NCBI GenBank assembly: GCA_021776175.1
Contig: JAJFGJ010000030.1
Coordinates: 62,001-126,000 of the forward strand
Length of the DNA: 64,000 nt
DNA from: Kiloniellaceae bacterium
GTDB taxonomy: Bacteria; Pseudomonadota; Alphaproteobacteria; Kiloniellales; J153
Direction of reading: 5' to 3'
The position numbers and the translations under genes are program-made. The notes beneath the pieces were generated by a model. That model was not told the DNA's origin and did not search any database. It saw nothing but the letters and a program-made list of their open reading frames with translations. Below are positions 54,174 through 63,748 of the stretch, in pieces; within the stretch, counting starts at the first letter, position 1; each line of letters begins with the position of its first letter.

Positions 54174-55625
54174 CTAGGCGCCCTTAACGCCGCAACATAG
54201 GATGACGCGAGTTCCCTGCCCAGGCGCACTGATGACATGCAGGCTTCCACCAAGACTTTCGATACGCTCTCGAAGGCCAGGAAGGCCAAGCCCGTGCGAA
54301 CTCTCGGTTTTCTTGGACGGGTCGAATCCCGGCCCAGCATCGAACGCCTCGACCTCCAGCGTCTCGCCATCATATCGGCACGTCAGGCGTTGACCGACTC
54401 CGCCCGCGTGGCGGAACGCGTTGCTAAGCGCTTCCTGGGCAAAGCGATAGAGGCAAATCTTGATTGATTTTTCAAGATCGCCTGGAGCGGACTGAATATC
54501 CACCTCTACCGCCGTCTCGGTCCGGCGCTCGTGCGCGTTCGCAGCTCTCTTGAGTAACTTTGTGGGAGATAATTGATCCAGTTCGGGCAGTATAAGCCCA
54601 GTGCAAATGTCACGGATGTCGGCGAGCGCGTCGGTAAGCGACTCTCGCACAACCTCGATATTGGATCGCCCGTCAGTTTTCCTTGGTTCTTTCGCCATAA
54701 GCGGTTTCAGCGCGTCGAGCCGCAACGCGGCCAGGGCCAGGAGCTGAGCGGGGCCGTCGTGAAGATCGGCGCCAATCCGGCGTAGATATTGTTCGTTGAT
54801 TTCAGCGGTGCGCCGCGATGCACGCTGGACGCGGTCGCGCAACTCCTCATTCTGCGCGAGAAGCTGGGATAGCTCCAACACCCGTTGCTCCAAGGCGTGG
54901 CGCTGGCTTTCGATGGTCCGGCTGCCGCGCAGCACGATGCCGGATAAGAGCCCGAGCATGGATGCCGTCACCGCCCCAACCACCAACCAGCTTGTCAAAT
55001 TTACCCAGAATAGATTCGTTTTTAACGCGTCCGCCTTCTCGTAAAATTCGGCAACGGCGATGATCCGGCCTGTCCGGTTTTCCCGGACCGGGCTGTACAT
55101 CTCCAGCAAGGGCAACCCGGCGGTGCGCTCCATCGCATCCTCTTCGTGCTCAAGGGAGTCAAACTCAGCCGTCACCTCTCCCGTCCAGGCACGATCAAGA
55201 TGTGGTGTCGACGAGAAGGTCTTTCCGACGATCGACTTGTGGCTCGAATAGACAACCACCCCTCCCTCCTTCCAGACCTTGAAGGAAACGATCCTGCGGC
55301 CGAGGGACGTGTGTTTCAGAAGTCCGTCCAGTTCTTTTTCAGCTTGTGGCGAAATCGTAATCCCTTCCGCGAGATCCTGGAGCAGGGGCTCGACAAAGCT
55401 GTCCATATAGAGCGCTGTCGAGGCTGCGGTGTTGCGCGTGACCCCGTCCTCGATCTGGCTCGTGACCCAGACGCCAATCACGATCATGCCGGACAGCAGC
55501 ACGGCCGATCCGGCGAGCACGAACTGCCCGGCCAGACTCAGGCGCCGCCATTTGGCGGCGAGTGAGGGTAATAAACGATTGGCCGCGTCTTGTCGGGCCG
55601 TGTTGGTTGGTGCCGTGCTGGTCAT
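54174..55625 (-). CDS. membrane sensor histidine kinase (NarX/DegS-like, HisKA_3)
   Basis: 483 residues. Two membrane helices (about 34-53 and 210-232) enclose a periplasmic sensor. A coiled stretch then leads to the dimerisation box IGADLHDGPAQLLALAALRL (phospho-His), and the ATPase part ends with AFDAGPGF and HGLGLPGLRERIESLGG. It is the likely partner of the LuxR-type regulator. Its sensor (VVYSSHKSIVGKTF, LDRAWTG) resembles that of the NtrB-like kinase (ILWSSDPAFVGAVF, LDRAFNG). Confidence 0.9.
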   Translation of the reverse strand: MTSTAPTNTARQDAANRLLPSLAAKWRRLSLAGQFVLAGSAVLLSGMIVIGVWVTSQIEDGVTRNTAASTALYMDSFVEPLLQDLAEGITISPQAEKELDGLLKHTSLGRRIVSFKVWKEGGVVVYSSHKSIVGKTFSSTPHLDRAWTGEVTAEFDSLEHEEDAMERTAGLPLLEMYSPVRENRTGRIIAVAEFYEKADALKTNLFWVNLTSWLVVGAVTASMLGLLSGIVLRGSRTIESQRHALEQRVLELSQLLAQNEELRDRVQRASRRTAEINEQYLRRIGADLHDGPAQLLALAALRLDALKPLMAKEPRKTDGRSNIEVVRESLTDALADIRDICTGLILPELDQLSPTKLLKRAANAHERRTETAVEVDIQSAPGDLEKSIKICLYRFAQEALSNAFRHAGGVGQRLTCRYDGETLEVEAFDAGPGFDPSKKTESSHGLGLPGLRERIESLGGSLHVISAPGQGTRVILCCGVKGA

Positions 55626-55829
55626 ATAGGGAGTTTATCAGTTTCCGAGGCGGATTGGAATTCGGACTAAGGTCTGAACTCTTATCGGACCTCATACCGA
55701 TCAAAATGGGGGCCCTTGGTACGTGGCGGCAATCGCACGACGGTGTCATCTTCTCCATCATCCAAGGCGACCGGCCGATCCATGAAGGTGGATTTCAGAG
55801 CCACGGCACCAAACGTACAGGAGAGTAAA

Positions 55830-57035
55830 ATGCAACCCGCAAACCTGCCCTACCAAAATGGCACAATTCTTTCACACATTACTTGCGCAGCCATCACACC
55901 GGACCGGGTTTCGCGAGCCAAGGCCGCCTACACGACACGGCGGGTGGATCTTGGCGCGGTTGAACATATCCTAACCGGCGAGATCGCACCGAAGGCTGGC
56001 GATCTGGTCCTGGCGCGAATAGAGCACATCGGTCAGCACGCCCGGATCGAGTTGGCGAGCGGCCGCCGCGCGCATCTGCACGTCGGCGACGAGATCATCG
56101 TTACCTATGGCGCGCGCTATGCACCCGATCAATTTGAGGCCTATGTGCCGGGCGATCTCGGGCCCTGCGATCTGGTGGCCGCCGGCGGTGTGGCATCGGA
56201 GTGCACGGTCAAGCACAGCCGCATGAAGAATCCCACCTGCATCCAGCCGATCGGATTACTGGCATACGCGAACGGGTCCCGCGTGAACCTATCGGACTGG
56301 GCACTGCCTAAGGCGCCCACGCCAAAGCGAAGCCCTAAGGCTTTCGCCGTCGTCGGCACGATGATGAATGCCGGCAAGACGACCTGCGCCGCCAATTTGG
56401 TGCGTGGTTTCAAGCGCAAGGGCCTGCGCGTCGGTGCTGCCAAGATCACGGGCACCGGTGCGGGCTGTGACCGTTGGGTACTGACCGACGCGGGAGCGGA
56501 TACCGTGCTCGATTTCACAGATGCGGGCGAACCATCGACCTTCGGGTTATCCGCGGCGCGGGTGGAGGAAATTTTCACCGACCTGACCGACCATCTGGCA
56601 TCCGAGGGCTTCGACGCGATCGTGATCGAGATCGCCGACGGCTTGTTTCAGCGAGAAACCGCCGACCTCCTGAAATCGGATGTGTTCCGGGCGCGGTGCG
56701 AAGGCCTTCTGTTTGCCGCGGGAGATGCGCTCGGCGCCCTGGCGGGCGTGCAACACCTCAAAAATCTTGGCCATAACGTCCTTGCCGCCGGAGGTGCAAT
56801 GACCGCATCGCCGCTCGCAACGAGGGAAGCCAGGCAGGTACTCGATATCCCGGTTGTCACATCGAAGGACCTGGCCAGAGCGAACGGCATCCCACATGAT
56901 GAAATGATATCCGAGGAGACCGGGACTGCCATCATAGAGCTGCCCCAGAATAGGCTGAAAGCCGCCAAGGAAGGGGCTTCGTCACGCTTCATCAAGTGGA
57001 TGAACAGTGGGTCGGTAGCTCAGGCCAACGCCTAA
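55830..57035 (+). CDS. P-loop NTPase of unknown function
   Basis: 401 residues from the ATG with AGGAGAG upstream. A P-loop GTMMNAGKTT lies at 176-185, followed by GLRVGAAKITGTGAG and DAIVIEIADGLFQRET. This layout recalls MobB, dethiobiotin-synthetase and DUF1611-type NTPases, but I cannot assign one. The first ~170 residues are a separate, possibly beta-rich domain (GDLVLARIEHIGQHARIEL, HLHVGDEIIVTYG). It is followed closely by an ABC transporter and a hydrolase, and may be controlled by the adjacent two-component system. Confidence 0.75.
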   Translation: MQPANLPYQNGTILSHITCAAITPDRVSRAKAAYTTRRVDLGAVEHILTGEIAPKAGDLVLARIEHIGQHARIELASGRRAHLHVGDEIIVTYGARYAPDQFEAYVPGDLGPCDLVAAGGVASECTVKHSRMKNPTCIQPIGLLAYANGSRVNLSDWALPKAPTPKRSPKAFAVVGTMMNAGKTTCAANLVRGFKRKGLRVGAAKITGTGAGCDRWVLTDAGADTVLDFTDAGEPSTFGLSAARVEEIFTDLTDHLASEGFDAIVIEIADGLFQRETADLLKSDVFRARCEGLLFAAGDALGALAGVQHLKNLGHNVLAAGGAMTASPLATREARQVLDIPVVTSKDLARANGIPHDEMISEETGTAIIELPQNRLKAAKEGASSRFIKWMNSGSVAQANA

Positions 57036-57055
57036 GCATCGCATCGGATACCAAG

Positions 57056-58759
57056 ATGAAAGCTCCAAAGCCCTTCACAGGCCCCCGCAGAGCCGGCTTC
57101 ATCCGGCTCTGCTGGATCGCCTTTGCCCAAGCCGGGATCGCCGCCGCGACGGCCTTTATCGTGCAACGCGTTTTCGATGAGGTTGTGACCGGGACGACAG
57201 GTTGGGATCCGGTGAAAATCGGAAGCTTGATAACATTGGCGGTGATCGCTCTTGTTCTGGCGTGGCTGCGGCGCTGTGAGCGGATCGAAGCCGAAGCGCT
57301 TGGCCAGAGCTACACACACGCCGTCCGCATGACGCTCTATGACCGGCTGGGCTCTCTAACGCCGCGCGATCTGCAGAGCCGAAGCCGGGGCGGGCACCTG
57401 CTGCGTTTTATCGGCGACCTGACGGCCCTGAGACAATGGGTTAGCCTGGGACTTGCCCGTCTCACCGTCGCGTCGATCACCGCCATCGCCGCGCTGACGA
57501 CGATGACGTTCATCAATGCGACATTGGGCGCCACCATTGCCGGGGTTCTCGTCATCGGCGGCGGAGCGAGCCTGGCCCTGGGCAAGACACTTCACACCGC
57601 GGTGCGTGAAACACGCCGCCGCCGGGCCCGGCTTGCCGGCGACATCAGCGAGCGAATCGCCATGATGCCGGTGGTCCAAATGTTCTCCCAAGTAAACCGT
57701 GAACGCGGCCGCATAGGACGTCGAAGCGAGGATTTGCGCGACGCTATGATTGTCCGTGCCCGGGTGATCGGTACCTTGCGTGGCTTGTCCGAGGCAACGG
57801 CCGGCGTTTCTCTGGCGGCCATACTCGCGGCCGGCGCTTATGAGGTTGCCCAGGGACGGGCGAGCCTTGGCGCCATTGTCGCCGCCATGTCCGTTCTCGG
57901 CATGTTGACACCGGCGCTGAAGGACCTGAGCCGAGTTTACGAGTATTGGCACGCCTATAGAGTCGCCATGGATCGGATCCGGGTGTTCCTCGGTACGCAA
58001 CCCTCAGTTAAATTCCAGCCCTCCGCCCCCTCTTTACCCGATGGCCCCGGAGAGATCGCGTTCAAAAACATTGTTTTCGGGGACGTGCTGGATGGCATTA
58101 ATGCAACGGCACGACCGGGCTCGGTAGTTGCGATTGTGGGGCCGAACGGTACCGGCAAATCGACGCTTCTGTCTCTAGTTGTCCGGCTCGTTGAAGCTGC
58201 GTCTGGCGAGGTGCTGATCGATGGCAATGACATTAGCCAATACAGCGCCGCTTCGATCCGCGCGGCGATTGGGGTCGTTAGTCCGGACTTGCCGCTCATG
58301 CGCGGTACGATCGGGCGTAACATCCGCTACCGCTCGCCCAAGGCGTCCGACGAGGACGTTCGCCGCGTGCGTACCCTATGTGGGATCGACGAGATCTTGC
58401 AGGCCATCCCCGGTGGTATGGAGGCTCGCGTGGCCGAGGCTGGGCTCAATCTATCGCCCGGCCAACGCCAGCGCATCGCGCTGGCCCGCGCGCTACTCGG
58501 TGCCCCTAATATTCTGCTGCTCGACGAGGTGGACGCCAATATGGACCCTGAATCGGCCGCCCTGATAGACCGCATCTTGAAGACCTATAAAGGCACCATC
58601 CTGTTTGTAAGTCACAGGGCCGAGCAAATCGCGCAGGCCAACGTGATCTGGCATGTCGAGGGCGGCGCCATCATCGAAGAAGGCCCCCCCACCGAACTGC
58701 TCCACCGGGATGGGCCGACCCGCCGGCTGCTGCGCCGCCCGCTCACGCTGGTTGCGTGA
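57056..58759 (+). CDS. ABC transporter, fused permease and ATPase
   Basis: 567 residues from an ATG 20 bp after the NTPase gene; a start overlapping that gene is less likely. An N-terminal membrane domain with about five or six helices is followed by an ATPase: Walker A GPNGTGKST, signature LSPGQRQRIALARALL, Walker B NILLLDEVDANMD and switch His in FVSHRAEQ. Such half-transporters usually export lipids, peptides or drugs as homodimers. The substrate is unknown. Confidence 0.88.
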   Translation: MKAPKPFTGPRRAGFIRLCWIAFAQAGIAAATAFIVQRVFDEVVTGTTGWDPVKIGSLITLAVIALVLAWLRRCERIEAEALGQSYTHAVRMTLYDRLGSLTPRDLQSRSRGGHLLRFIGDLTALRQWVSLGLARLTVASITAIAALTTMTFINATLGATIAGVLVIGGGASLALGKTLHTAVRETRRRRARLAGDISERIAMMPVVQMFSQVNRERGRIGRRSEDLRDAMIVRARVIGTLRGLSEATAGVSLAAILAAGAYEVAQGRASLGAIVAAMSVLGMLTPALKDLSRVYEYWHAYRVAMDRIRVFLGTQPSVKFQPSAPSLPDGPGEIAFKNIVFGDVLDGINATARPGSVVAIVGPNGTGKSTLLSLVVRLVEAASGEVLIDGNDISQYSAASIRAAIGVVSPDLPLMRGTIGRNIRYRSPKASDEDVRRVRTLCGIDEILQAIPGGMEARVAEAGLNLSPGQRQRIALARALLGAPNILLLDEVDANMDPESAALIDRILKTYKGTILFVSHRAEQIAQANVIWHVEGGAIIEEGPPTELLHRDGPTRRLLRRPLTLVA

Positions 58760-58840
58760 TGGCTTTGCCCGCGATGACACGGGACGTAGAGCGGATGAGC
58801 CGTCAACGACCACCCCTTTAAACCCACCGAGGACTATGCG

Positions 58841-59752
58841 ATGCGCAACACGGCACAAAATGAAACAGACCCACACGATGGTTCCGATGCAATTATCGGG
58901 TTTCGGACCTGCCAGGCGATGCCGAGCGCCCAATATTTTTATGCCCGGCCGTCGAAGCTAGTCCAAGACGCACCTGTATTGGTCTCGGTTCATGGAATTT
59001 CCCGGAATGTCCGCGAGCACGTGCGAACCTTCGCGAATTATTGCAACAGCCTTGGTTGGGTGGTCGTCGCACCGTTGTTCCCGGCCGGGCAGTTCCCTAA
59101 ATATCAGCAGCTAGGCTTGGCGAGGCGGCATTCCCGTCCGAGGGCAGATCTTGCCTTGAACGCGATCCTTGACGAAATCTCGGCTCTGACCGGCGCCAAC
59201 ACGGACAGGTTCTACATGTTCGGCTTTTCAGGCGGGGGCCAATTCGTGCACCGCTATGCCATGGCCAATTCGAATCGCGTCATCGCCGCGGCACTGGGGG
59301 CCCCTGGCTGGTATACGTTTCCAGACTCCGGAGCGCCGTTTCCACGCGGTTTGCGTATCAATGCCAAAGAAGCCGGGTTCCGGCTTGAGGGAAAGAGCAT
59401 CTTTAGTGTTCCCACCGCAGTGTTCGTTGGCACGCGAGATCTTGATCGTGACAAATCCCTCAACACCTCGCCCAAAATCGACGATCAACAGGGCCGGACG
59501 AGACCTGAGCGCGCCCGGCGCTGGATCGCCGCCATGCGGGCGGCGGCTCTATCCCACGGCTTGGATACCCGTTATGATTTTTTCGAACTTGAAGGATGCT
59601 GTCATTCGTTCACGGAATGCATGACCACTGGCCGGATGGATGTGAGAACTCTCGAGTTCTTGATTAGTGCCGCCGCACCCATGACAAGTTTTGGTGCGAC
59701 GCGTCGCTCCCACGGCATGCCTGCGTTATCTTCTGGGGACGTCCATACATGA
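58841..59752 (+). CDS. cytoplasmic alpha/beta hydrolase (esterase/PHB-depolymerase-like)
   Basis: 303 residues with no signal peptide. VLVSVHGISRN (oxyanion area), MFGFSGGGQFVHRYA (nucleophile elbow), VFVGTRDLDRD (acid) and EGCCHSF (His) form a complete catalytic set. It is the third gene of the NTPase-ABC-hydrolase group, 80 bp after the transporter. The substrate is unknown. Confidence 0.8.
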   Translation: MRNTAQNETDPHDGSDAIIGFRTCQAMPSAQYFYARPSKLVQDAPVLVSVHGISRNVREHVRTFANYCNSLGWVVVAPLFPAGQFPKYQQLGLARRHSRPRADLALNAILDEISALTGANTDRFYMFGFSGGGQFVHRYAMANSNRVIAAALGAPGWYTFPDSGAPFPRGLRINAKEAGFRLEGKSIFSVPTAVFVGTRDLDRDKSLNTSPKIDDQQGRTRPERARRWIAAMRAAALSHGLDTRYDFFELEGCCHSFTECMTTGRMDVRTLEFLISAAAPMTSFGATRRSHGMPALSSGDVHT

Positions 59753-59908
59753 CAACGCCCCGGCGACAGAGACGTTCGGAATTTTGGTAGTAAACCACCT
59801 GGTATAGCCGTCTCCATGCCGTCTCTGTCCGGCGTCGACCGCCCAACATCCGCGGAATACTGTCGGTTATCACGTCACAGGAACTGGACGTCCAAAGTGG
59901 CCGGGGTG

Positions 59909-59985
59909 GGTGGTGGTGCGGACAGTCTGGGGCGAACTCGTCTCTGGGTGAATTCCCTGTTTAACAGGGAGAAAACAGGGAATTA
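59909..59985 (+). repeat. 76-bp direct repeat, copy B
   Basis: Same sequence as 52622-52697 apart from about six changes and a one-base difference, including TTCCCTGTTTAACAGGGAA. The pair brackets 7.2 kb containing the two-component genes, NTPase, ABC transporter and hydrolase. Confidence 0.85.
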
Positions 59986-60344
59986 TTAGCCAGGTCAGCG
60001 AACCGCCCTCTGCGTTCTCCCGCAGGTTCAAATCCAGAGCGTGCTACCAGCGTTGATTATGCCTTGGGCCACACGGCGGCCTCAATCCTAGATGGCACAT
60101 CTGAACTCCGGCACGGATCTCTGCCTCAAGTGGGCCAAGCGGCGCAGGCGCTCAGTATTATTAGACCCAGCCACAGCCAGGATCGCCGCACACCGGCCCG
60201 AATGCAGGATCAATTGACTCGCCCCCATGCGCATCCGCTATAGTTTTTTCCGCGGGAGGGACTGAGGTTCTTCCCAACGGCCAACAGACGAGCCAGGTTC
60301 AAACGGCTTACTGTACCGGCCGGCAGAAGGAGGCTCGCAGCACC
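59986..60344. other. non-coding region before the TRAP operon
   Basis: A short tRNA-like phrase (GGTTCAAATCC, then GCTACCA) occurs near 60029, but the flanking stem does not pair. No gene was recognised. The TRAP promoter should lie here. Confidence 0.4.
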
Positions 60345-60587
60345 GTGTTGGACAACCACCGGCTTCGAAAGTTGAATCGCGCCAATCTTGGCATATTTGC
60401 GCTGCTGTTCTTCCTGTTCTGGCTCAATGTCATTCTCGGCAAGGGCAAAATCAGCTTCGGTTGGCAGGTGCCTTTCCTGCTAAGCGATATCGCCGAATTT
60501 CTTCTGCTCTTGGTGACCGCTCTGTTTTTCACTCTAGCGGCCATTGGACGCGAAAACCTGCTTCGGCGAGAGAGGGACGAGAAATAA
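60345..60587 (+). CDS. small two-helix membrane protein upstream of the TRAP genes
   Basis: 80 residues from a GTG with AAGGAGG about 11 nt upstream. Two hydrophobic helices (about 15-31 and 43-66) are separated by GKGKISFGWQ; the tail is charged. It is not DctQ, which is present separately. Same-strand position 57 bp before dctP suggests an accessory membrane protein of the transporter operon. Confidence 0.65.
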   Translation: MLDNHRLRKLNRANLGIFALLFFLFWLNVILGKGKISFGWQVPFLLSDIAEFLLLLVTALFFTLAAIGRENLLRRERDEK

Positions 60588-60643
60588 CCAAACGCGGGCC
60601 GGCTCGAGCATCGAACCAACCCGCTCAAACCAGGGAGGATGAG

Positions 60644-61813
60644 ATGACGAATGAATCGAAAGAAAAAATCACGATAGAACTGGTCGGCGACGTCAACCGG
60701 CGCGAGTTCTTTAGCGCCGCGGCGAAATTCGGCGCGACCACGGCATTCGTCGCGGCCGCGGCGGGCACGCTCGGCAGCAGCGACGCGCTCGCCCAAACGG
60801 CGCAGGAGGAGAAGGAGCGGCAGAGCGCGGCCAAGCACACGATGATTATCGGCACCGCCTACCGCATCGGAACCACCCGCTCCTATCCGATCATGCAGCT
60901 GAACCTGAAGGAGAACATCCAGAACCTGACCAACGGTCAAGTCTATGTGAAACTCGGTCCGGGCGGACAACTGGGCGTCGGCACCAAGCTCGCCGAGAAG
61001 GTTCAATCGGGCACCATTCAGGCCGCGCAGCATTCTCTGTCGAACTTCGCGCCCTTCGCGCCCGCTGTCGATATGATCAACTTGCCCTATTGGTGCGGCG
61101 AGAATCAGCGCTTCACCAACCTGGTGACCTCCGATGTCTGGAACAAGGAAGTTGTGTCTCGGGTCGAGGCCAAGGGCTTCAAGCCGCTGTTTTTCTTTTG
61201 CATCGACCCGCGCACAGCGGCCAAGCGGCGTGGCCTCGACGACAAGCCGTTCAAGACCCCGGACGACTTGAAAGGCATCAAGTTCCGGGTGCCAGGATCG
61301 AAGATCCTGCAGCAGTTCTACCGCCTGCTCGGCGCCAACGCGACGCCGGTCGCCTGGGGCGAGACGCCGACCGCGATCAAGCAAGGCGTCGCCGACGCCC
61401 TCGACCCGGCAGTCGAAGCGCTCTATGCCTTCGGCTTCAAGGACATCCTGTCGTGGGTCACCTTCAACCGTTCGGTTCCGGACAGCCAGGTTTATTCCTG
61501 CAACCTGGCCTGGTTCAACTCCCTGCCCAAGGATGTCCAGGAAGGCATCGACTTCGCCAGTGAAGTGACCTTCGCCCAGAATCTGGCCCAGGTTCCGGCT
61601 TCCCGCGCCTTCGCCATGGCCGAGATGGCCAAGGCCGGCGTCAAGTTCTACGTTCCGACCAAGGGCGAACTCGCGCAGTGGGCCGAGGCAGCCGGTCAGC
61701 AGCGCAAGGAATGGGACGAGTGGAAGGTCAAGCTCGGCGGCTCGATCAAAAACTTCGACATGATGTACGAGGCGGCGCAGACCCAGGGCCGTTACTACGT
61801 TCACGACGTGTAA
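60644..61813 (+). CDS. dctP: TRAP transporter substrate-binding protein (DctP-like)
   Basis: 389 residues from the ATG behind GGGAGGA. The N-terminus carries a Tat-type signal (NRREFFSAAAKFGA then a hydrophobic stretch, cleavage near DALAQ). The body matches the DctP family (GPGGQLGVGTKLAEKVQSG, FKTPDDLKGIKFRVPG, LDPAVEALYAFGFKD). The ligand is probably an organic acid, not further defined. It is followed by a hairpin and then dctQM. Confidence 0.88.
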   Translation: MTNESKEKITIELVGDVNRREFFSAAAKFGATTAFVAAAAGTLGSSDALAQTAQEEKERQSAAKHTMIIGTAYRIGTTRSYPIMQLNLKENIQNLTNGQVYVKLGPGGQLGVGTKLAEKVQSGTIQAAQHSLSNFAPFAPAVDMINLPYWCGENQRFTNLVTSDVWNKEVVSRVEAKGFKPLFFFCIDPRTAAKRRGLDDKPFKTPDDLKGIKFRVPGSKILQQFYRLLGANATPVAWGETPTAIKQGVADALDPAVEALYAFGFKDILSWVTFNRSVPDSQVYSCNLAWFNSLPKDVQEGIDFASEVTFAQNLAQVPASRAFAMAEMAKAGVKFYVPTKGELAQWAEAAGQQRKEWDEWKVKLGGSIKNFDMMYEAAQTQGRYYVHDV

Positions 61814-61847
61814 CGTCCCTTTGATAAGGCACCGGCGTACGGTAGCA

Positions 61848-61863
61848 GGCGGCGCAAGCCGCC
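61848..61863 (+). other. mRNA hairpin between dctP and dctQ
   Basis: GGCGGC-GCAA-GCCGCC forms a stable tetraloop stem with no following T-run. It probably protects the abundant dctP message or limits read-through. Confidence 0.5.
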
Positions 61864-61903
61864 CGTTACTGGCCCGGTCGTCGGCCGGCTTCAGGCGATA
61901 ATA

Positions 61904-62419
61904 ATGCGAGAGTTTCTGAGAAACATCGACCGCAACGGCGAGCGGTGGCTGCTGCTGGTTTTCTACAGCTTCATCGTCTTGGCCATTTTCATCGAGGTGC
62001 TGCGGCGCTTCGTGTTCCTCTATTCCTCGGTCTGGGGCGAGGAGACGGCGCGCTATGCCTTCATCTACTTGGTTTGGATCGGCGCGTCGACCGCGGTTCG
62101 CGAGCGCGCCCACATACGAATCGACGTGATCACCCACTACCTGCCGCAAAGGGGTGTCGCCTTCATCTATCTGTTCGGCGACCTGGCGACCGCCTTCCTA
62201 GCGTGCCTGGCGATCTACTGGTCCATGGATCCGGTCCTGGTGTCGATCAAGTTCGGCAACGTGACGGACGGGTTGAGGATCGTCCGCGCATGGTTCCTGA
62301 TCGCGGTGCCGCTCGGCTTCTCGATGATGATGCTGCGCCTGGTCCAATCGATCCTGCGTGACCTGCGGGACATACGCAACGGACGACCGGTATTCACCGG
62401 CACCAAGTTGTTTGACTAA
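61904..62419 (+). CDS. dctQ: TRAP transporter small permease (DctQ-like)
   Basis: 171 residues with four hydrophobic helices. The motifs VWGEETARYAFIYLVWIGASTAVRERAHIRIDV and FLIAVPLGFSMMMLRLVQSI are characteristic of DctQ. The stop overlaps the dctM start (TAATG). Confidence 0.9.
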   Translation: MREFLRNIDRNGERWLLLVFYSFIVLAIFIEVLRRFVFLYSSVWGEETARYAFIYLVWIGASTAVRERAHIRIDVITHYLPQRGVAFIYLFGDLATAFLACLAIYWSMDPVLVSIKFGNVTDGLRIVRAWFLIAVPLGFSMMMLRLVQSILRDLRDIRNGRPVFTGTKLFD

Positions 62420-63729
62420 TGTATAATCTCTACCAAATTCCCGAAGCCTCGACGGAGCTCGGCTGGGACGTCGGCCTGCCGCTGATCCTGGCGGTGGTCT
62501 TGTTCGCGCTCGCCGTGCCCATCTGGGTAGCGCTCGGCTTCGCCGCCATCGGGCTTTTGGTGATGACCGAGGTGCTGCCGCTGACGTTGTTCGGCGAGGC
62601 CCTGTTCTCGGGCATCGATACCTTCGCCTTGATCGCCATTCCGCTGTTCATCCTGACCGGTGACGTCCTGGTGCGATCCGGTCTGTCGGGAAAGCTGCTC
62701 GACCTCGCCGAGGCGACCATGGGCAGCCTGCGCAGCGGTTTCGGAACCTCGACGGTCCTGGGTTGCGGGTTCTTCGCCTGCATCTCCGGCTCCGACGCGG
62801 CCGGCGCCGCCGCGGTCGGGCGTATCACCTATTCTCGGCTGGTCGAAGTCGGTTATCCGAAGCCCTATGCCTGCGCGTTGGTGGCGTCCGGGGCCTGCAC
62901 CGGCATCCTGATTCCGCCCTCGATCGCCTATATCATCATCGGCCTGGTCCTGGGCATCTCGGCCTCGACCCTGTTTCTCGCCGCCGCGGTGCCGGGCGTG
63001 ATGATCATGGTGTCGATCATGCTCACCAACGTGGTCCTCAACCGGGCGCGCGGCTACGAGCGATCCGGCATTCGGTTTTATTTCCGCCGCTGGCTGCGCG
63101 CCGTCTGGGACGGGAAGTTCGCGTTGATGATCCCGTTCATCATCCTTGGCGGCATTTATACCGGCGTCTTCACGCCGACCGAGGCGGCCGCGGTGGCAGT
63201 CGTCACCACCATGGCGATCGGGCTACTCCAAGGAACGCTCAAACTCGAGGACTTCCCAAAGATGCTCGAGAGCTCGGCTAAGGTGAATGGCGTGATCGTG
63301 CCGATCATCGCCTTCGCCCTGCCGCTGGCGCAGACGCTCGCCGCGCTCGAGGTGCCGCAGACCTTCGTCCAGGCGATCACCGGCGCGACCGACAACCCGG
63401 TCCTGATCATCCTGATGATGCTGGGGGTGTTCATCGCCGCCGGTTGCGTCATGGAGACGACGCCGAACATTGTCATCCTGTCGCCGATCATGCTGCCGCT
63501 GGCCCAGGAAATCGGGATGAACGAAATTCATTTCTGTATCTTCATGGTGACCTCGCTTGGCGTCGGATTCATCACGCCGCCCTTGGGGCTCAATCTCTTC
63601 GTTCTATCGGGCCTGACCGGGGAATCGGTGCTGGCGATCGCCCGCCAGGCCGTGCCCTACGTGGGCTCCATGCTGATCGTGGTGTTGTTGCTCGCCTTCG
63701 TACCAGCGTTGAGCACCTGGGCGTTGTAA
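62419..63729 (+). CDS. dctM: TRAP transporter large permease (DctM-like)
   Basis: 436 residues, about twelve membrane segments. Family motifs are present: GIDTFALIAIPLFILTGDVL, GCGFFACISGSDAAGAAAVG, SGACTGILIPPSIAYIIIG and GVFTPTEAAAVAV. It forms the ion-coupled transport channel with DctQ. It is translationally coupled to dctQ. Confidence 0.93.
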   Translation: MYNLYQIPEASTELGWDVGLPLILAVVLFALAVPIWVALGFAAIGLLVMTEVLPLTLFGEALFSGIDTFALIAIPLFILTGDVLVRSGLSGKLLDLAEATMGSLRSGFGTSTVLGCGFFACISGSDAAGAAAVGRITYSRLVEVGYPKPYACALVASGACTGILIPPSIAYIIIGLVLGISASTLFLAAAVPGVMIMVSIMLTNVVLNRARGYERSGIRFYFRRWLRAVWDGKFALMIPFIILGGIYTGVFTPTEAAAVAVVTTMAIGLLQGTLKLEDFPKMLESSAKVNGVIVPIIAFALPLAQTLAALEVPQTFVQAITGATDNPVLIILMMLGVFIAAGCVMETTPNIVILSPIMLPLAQEIGMNEIHFCIFMVTSLGVGFITPPLGLNLFVLSGLTGESVLAIARQAVPYVGSMLIVVLLLAFVPALSTWAL

Positions 63730-63748
63730 CCCGAAACGGAGGGAAAAC

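Noticed and set aside
60005-60050. tRNA-like 3' end (GGTTCAAATCC followed by GCTACCA)
   Set aside because: The bases flanking the T-loop-like word do not form a 5-bp stem and no D or anticodon arm is found upstream.
60308-62149. 613-codon minus-strand frame opposite dctP and dctQ
   Set aside because: Both plus-strand genes are clear family members; the opposite frame has only low-complexity His/Arg/Leu content.
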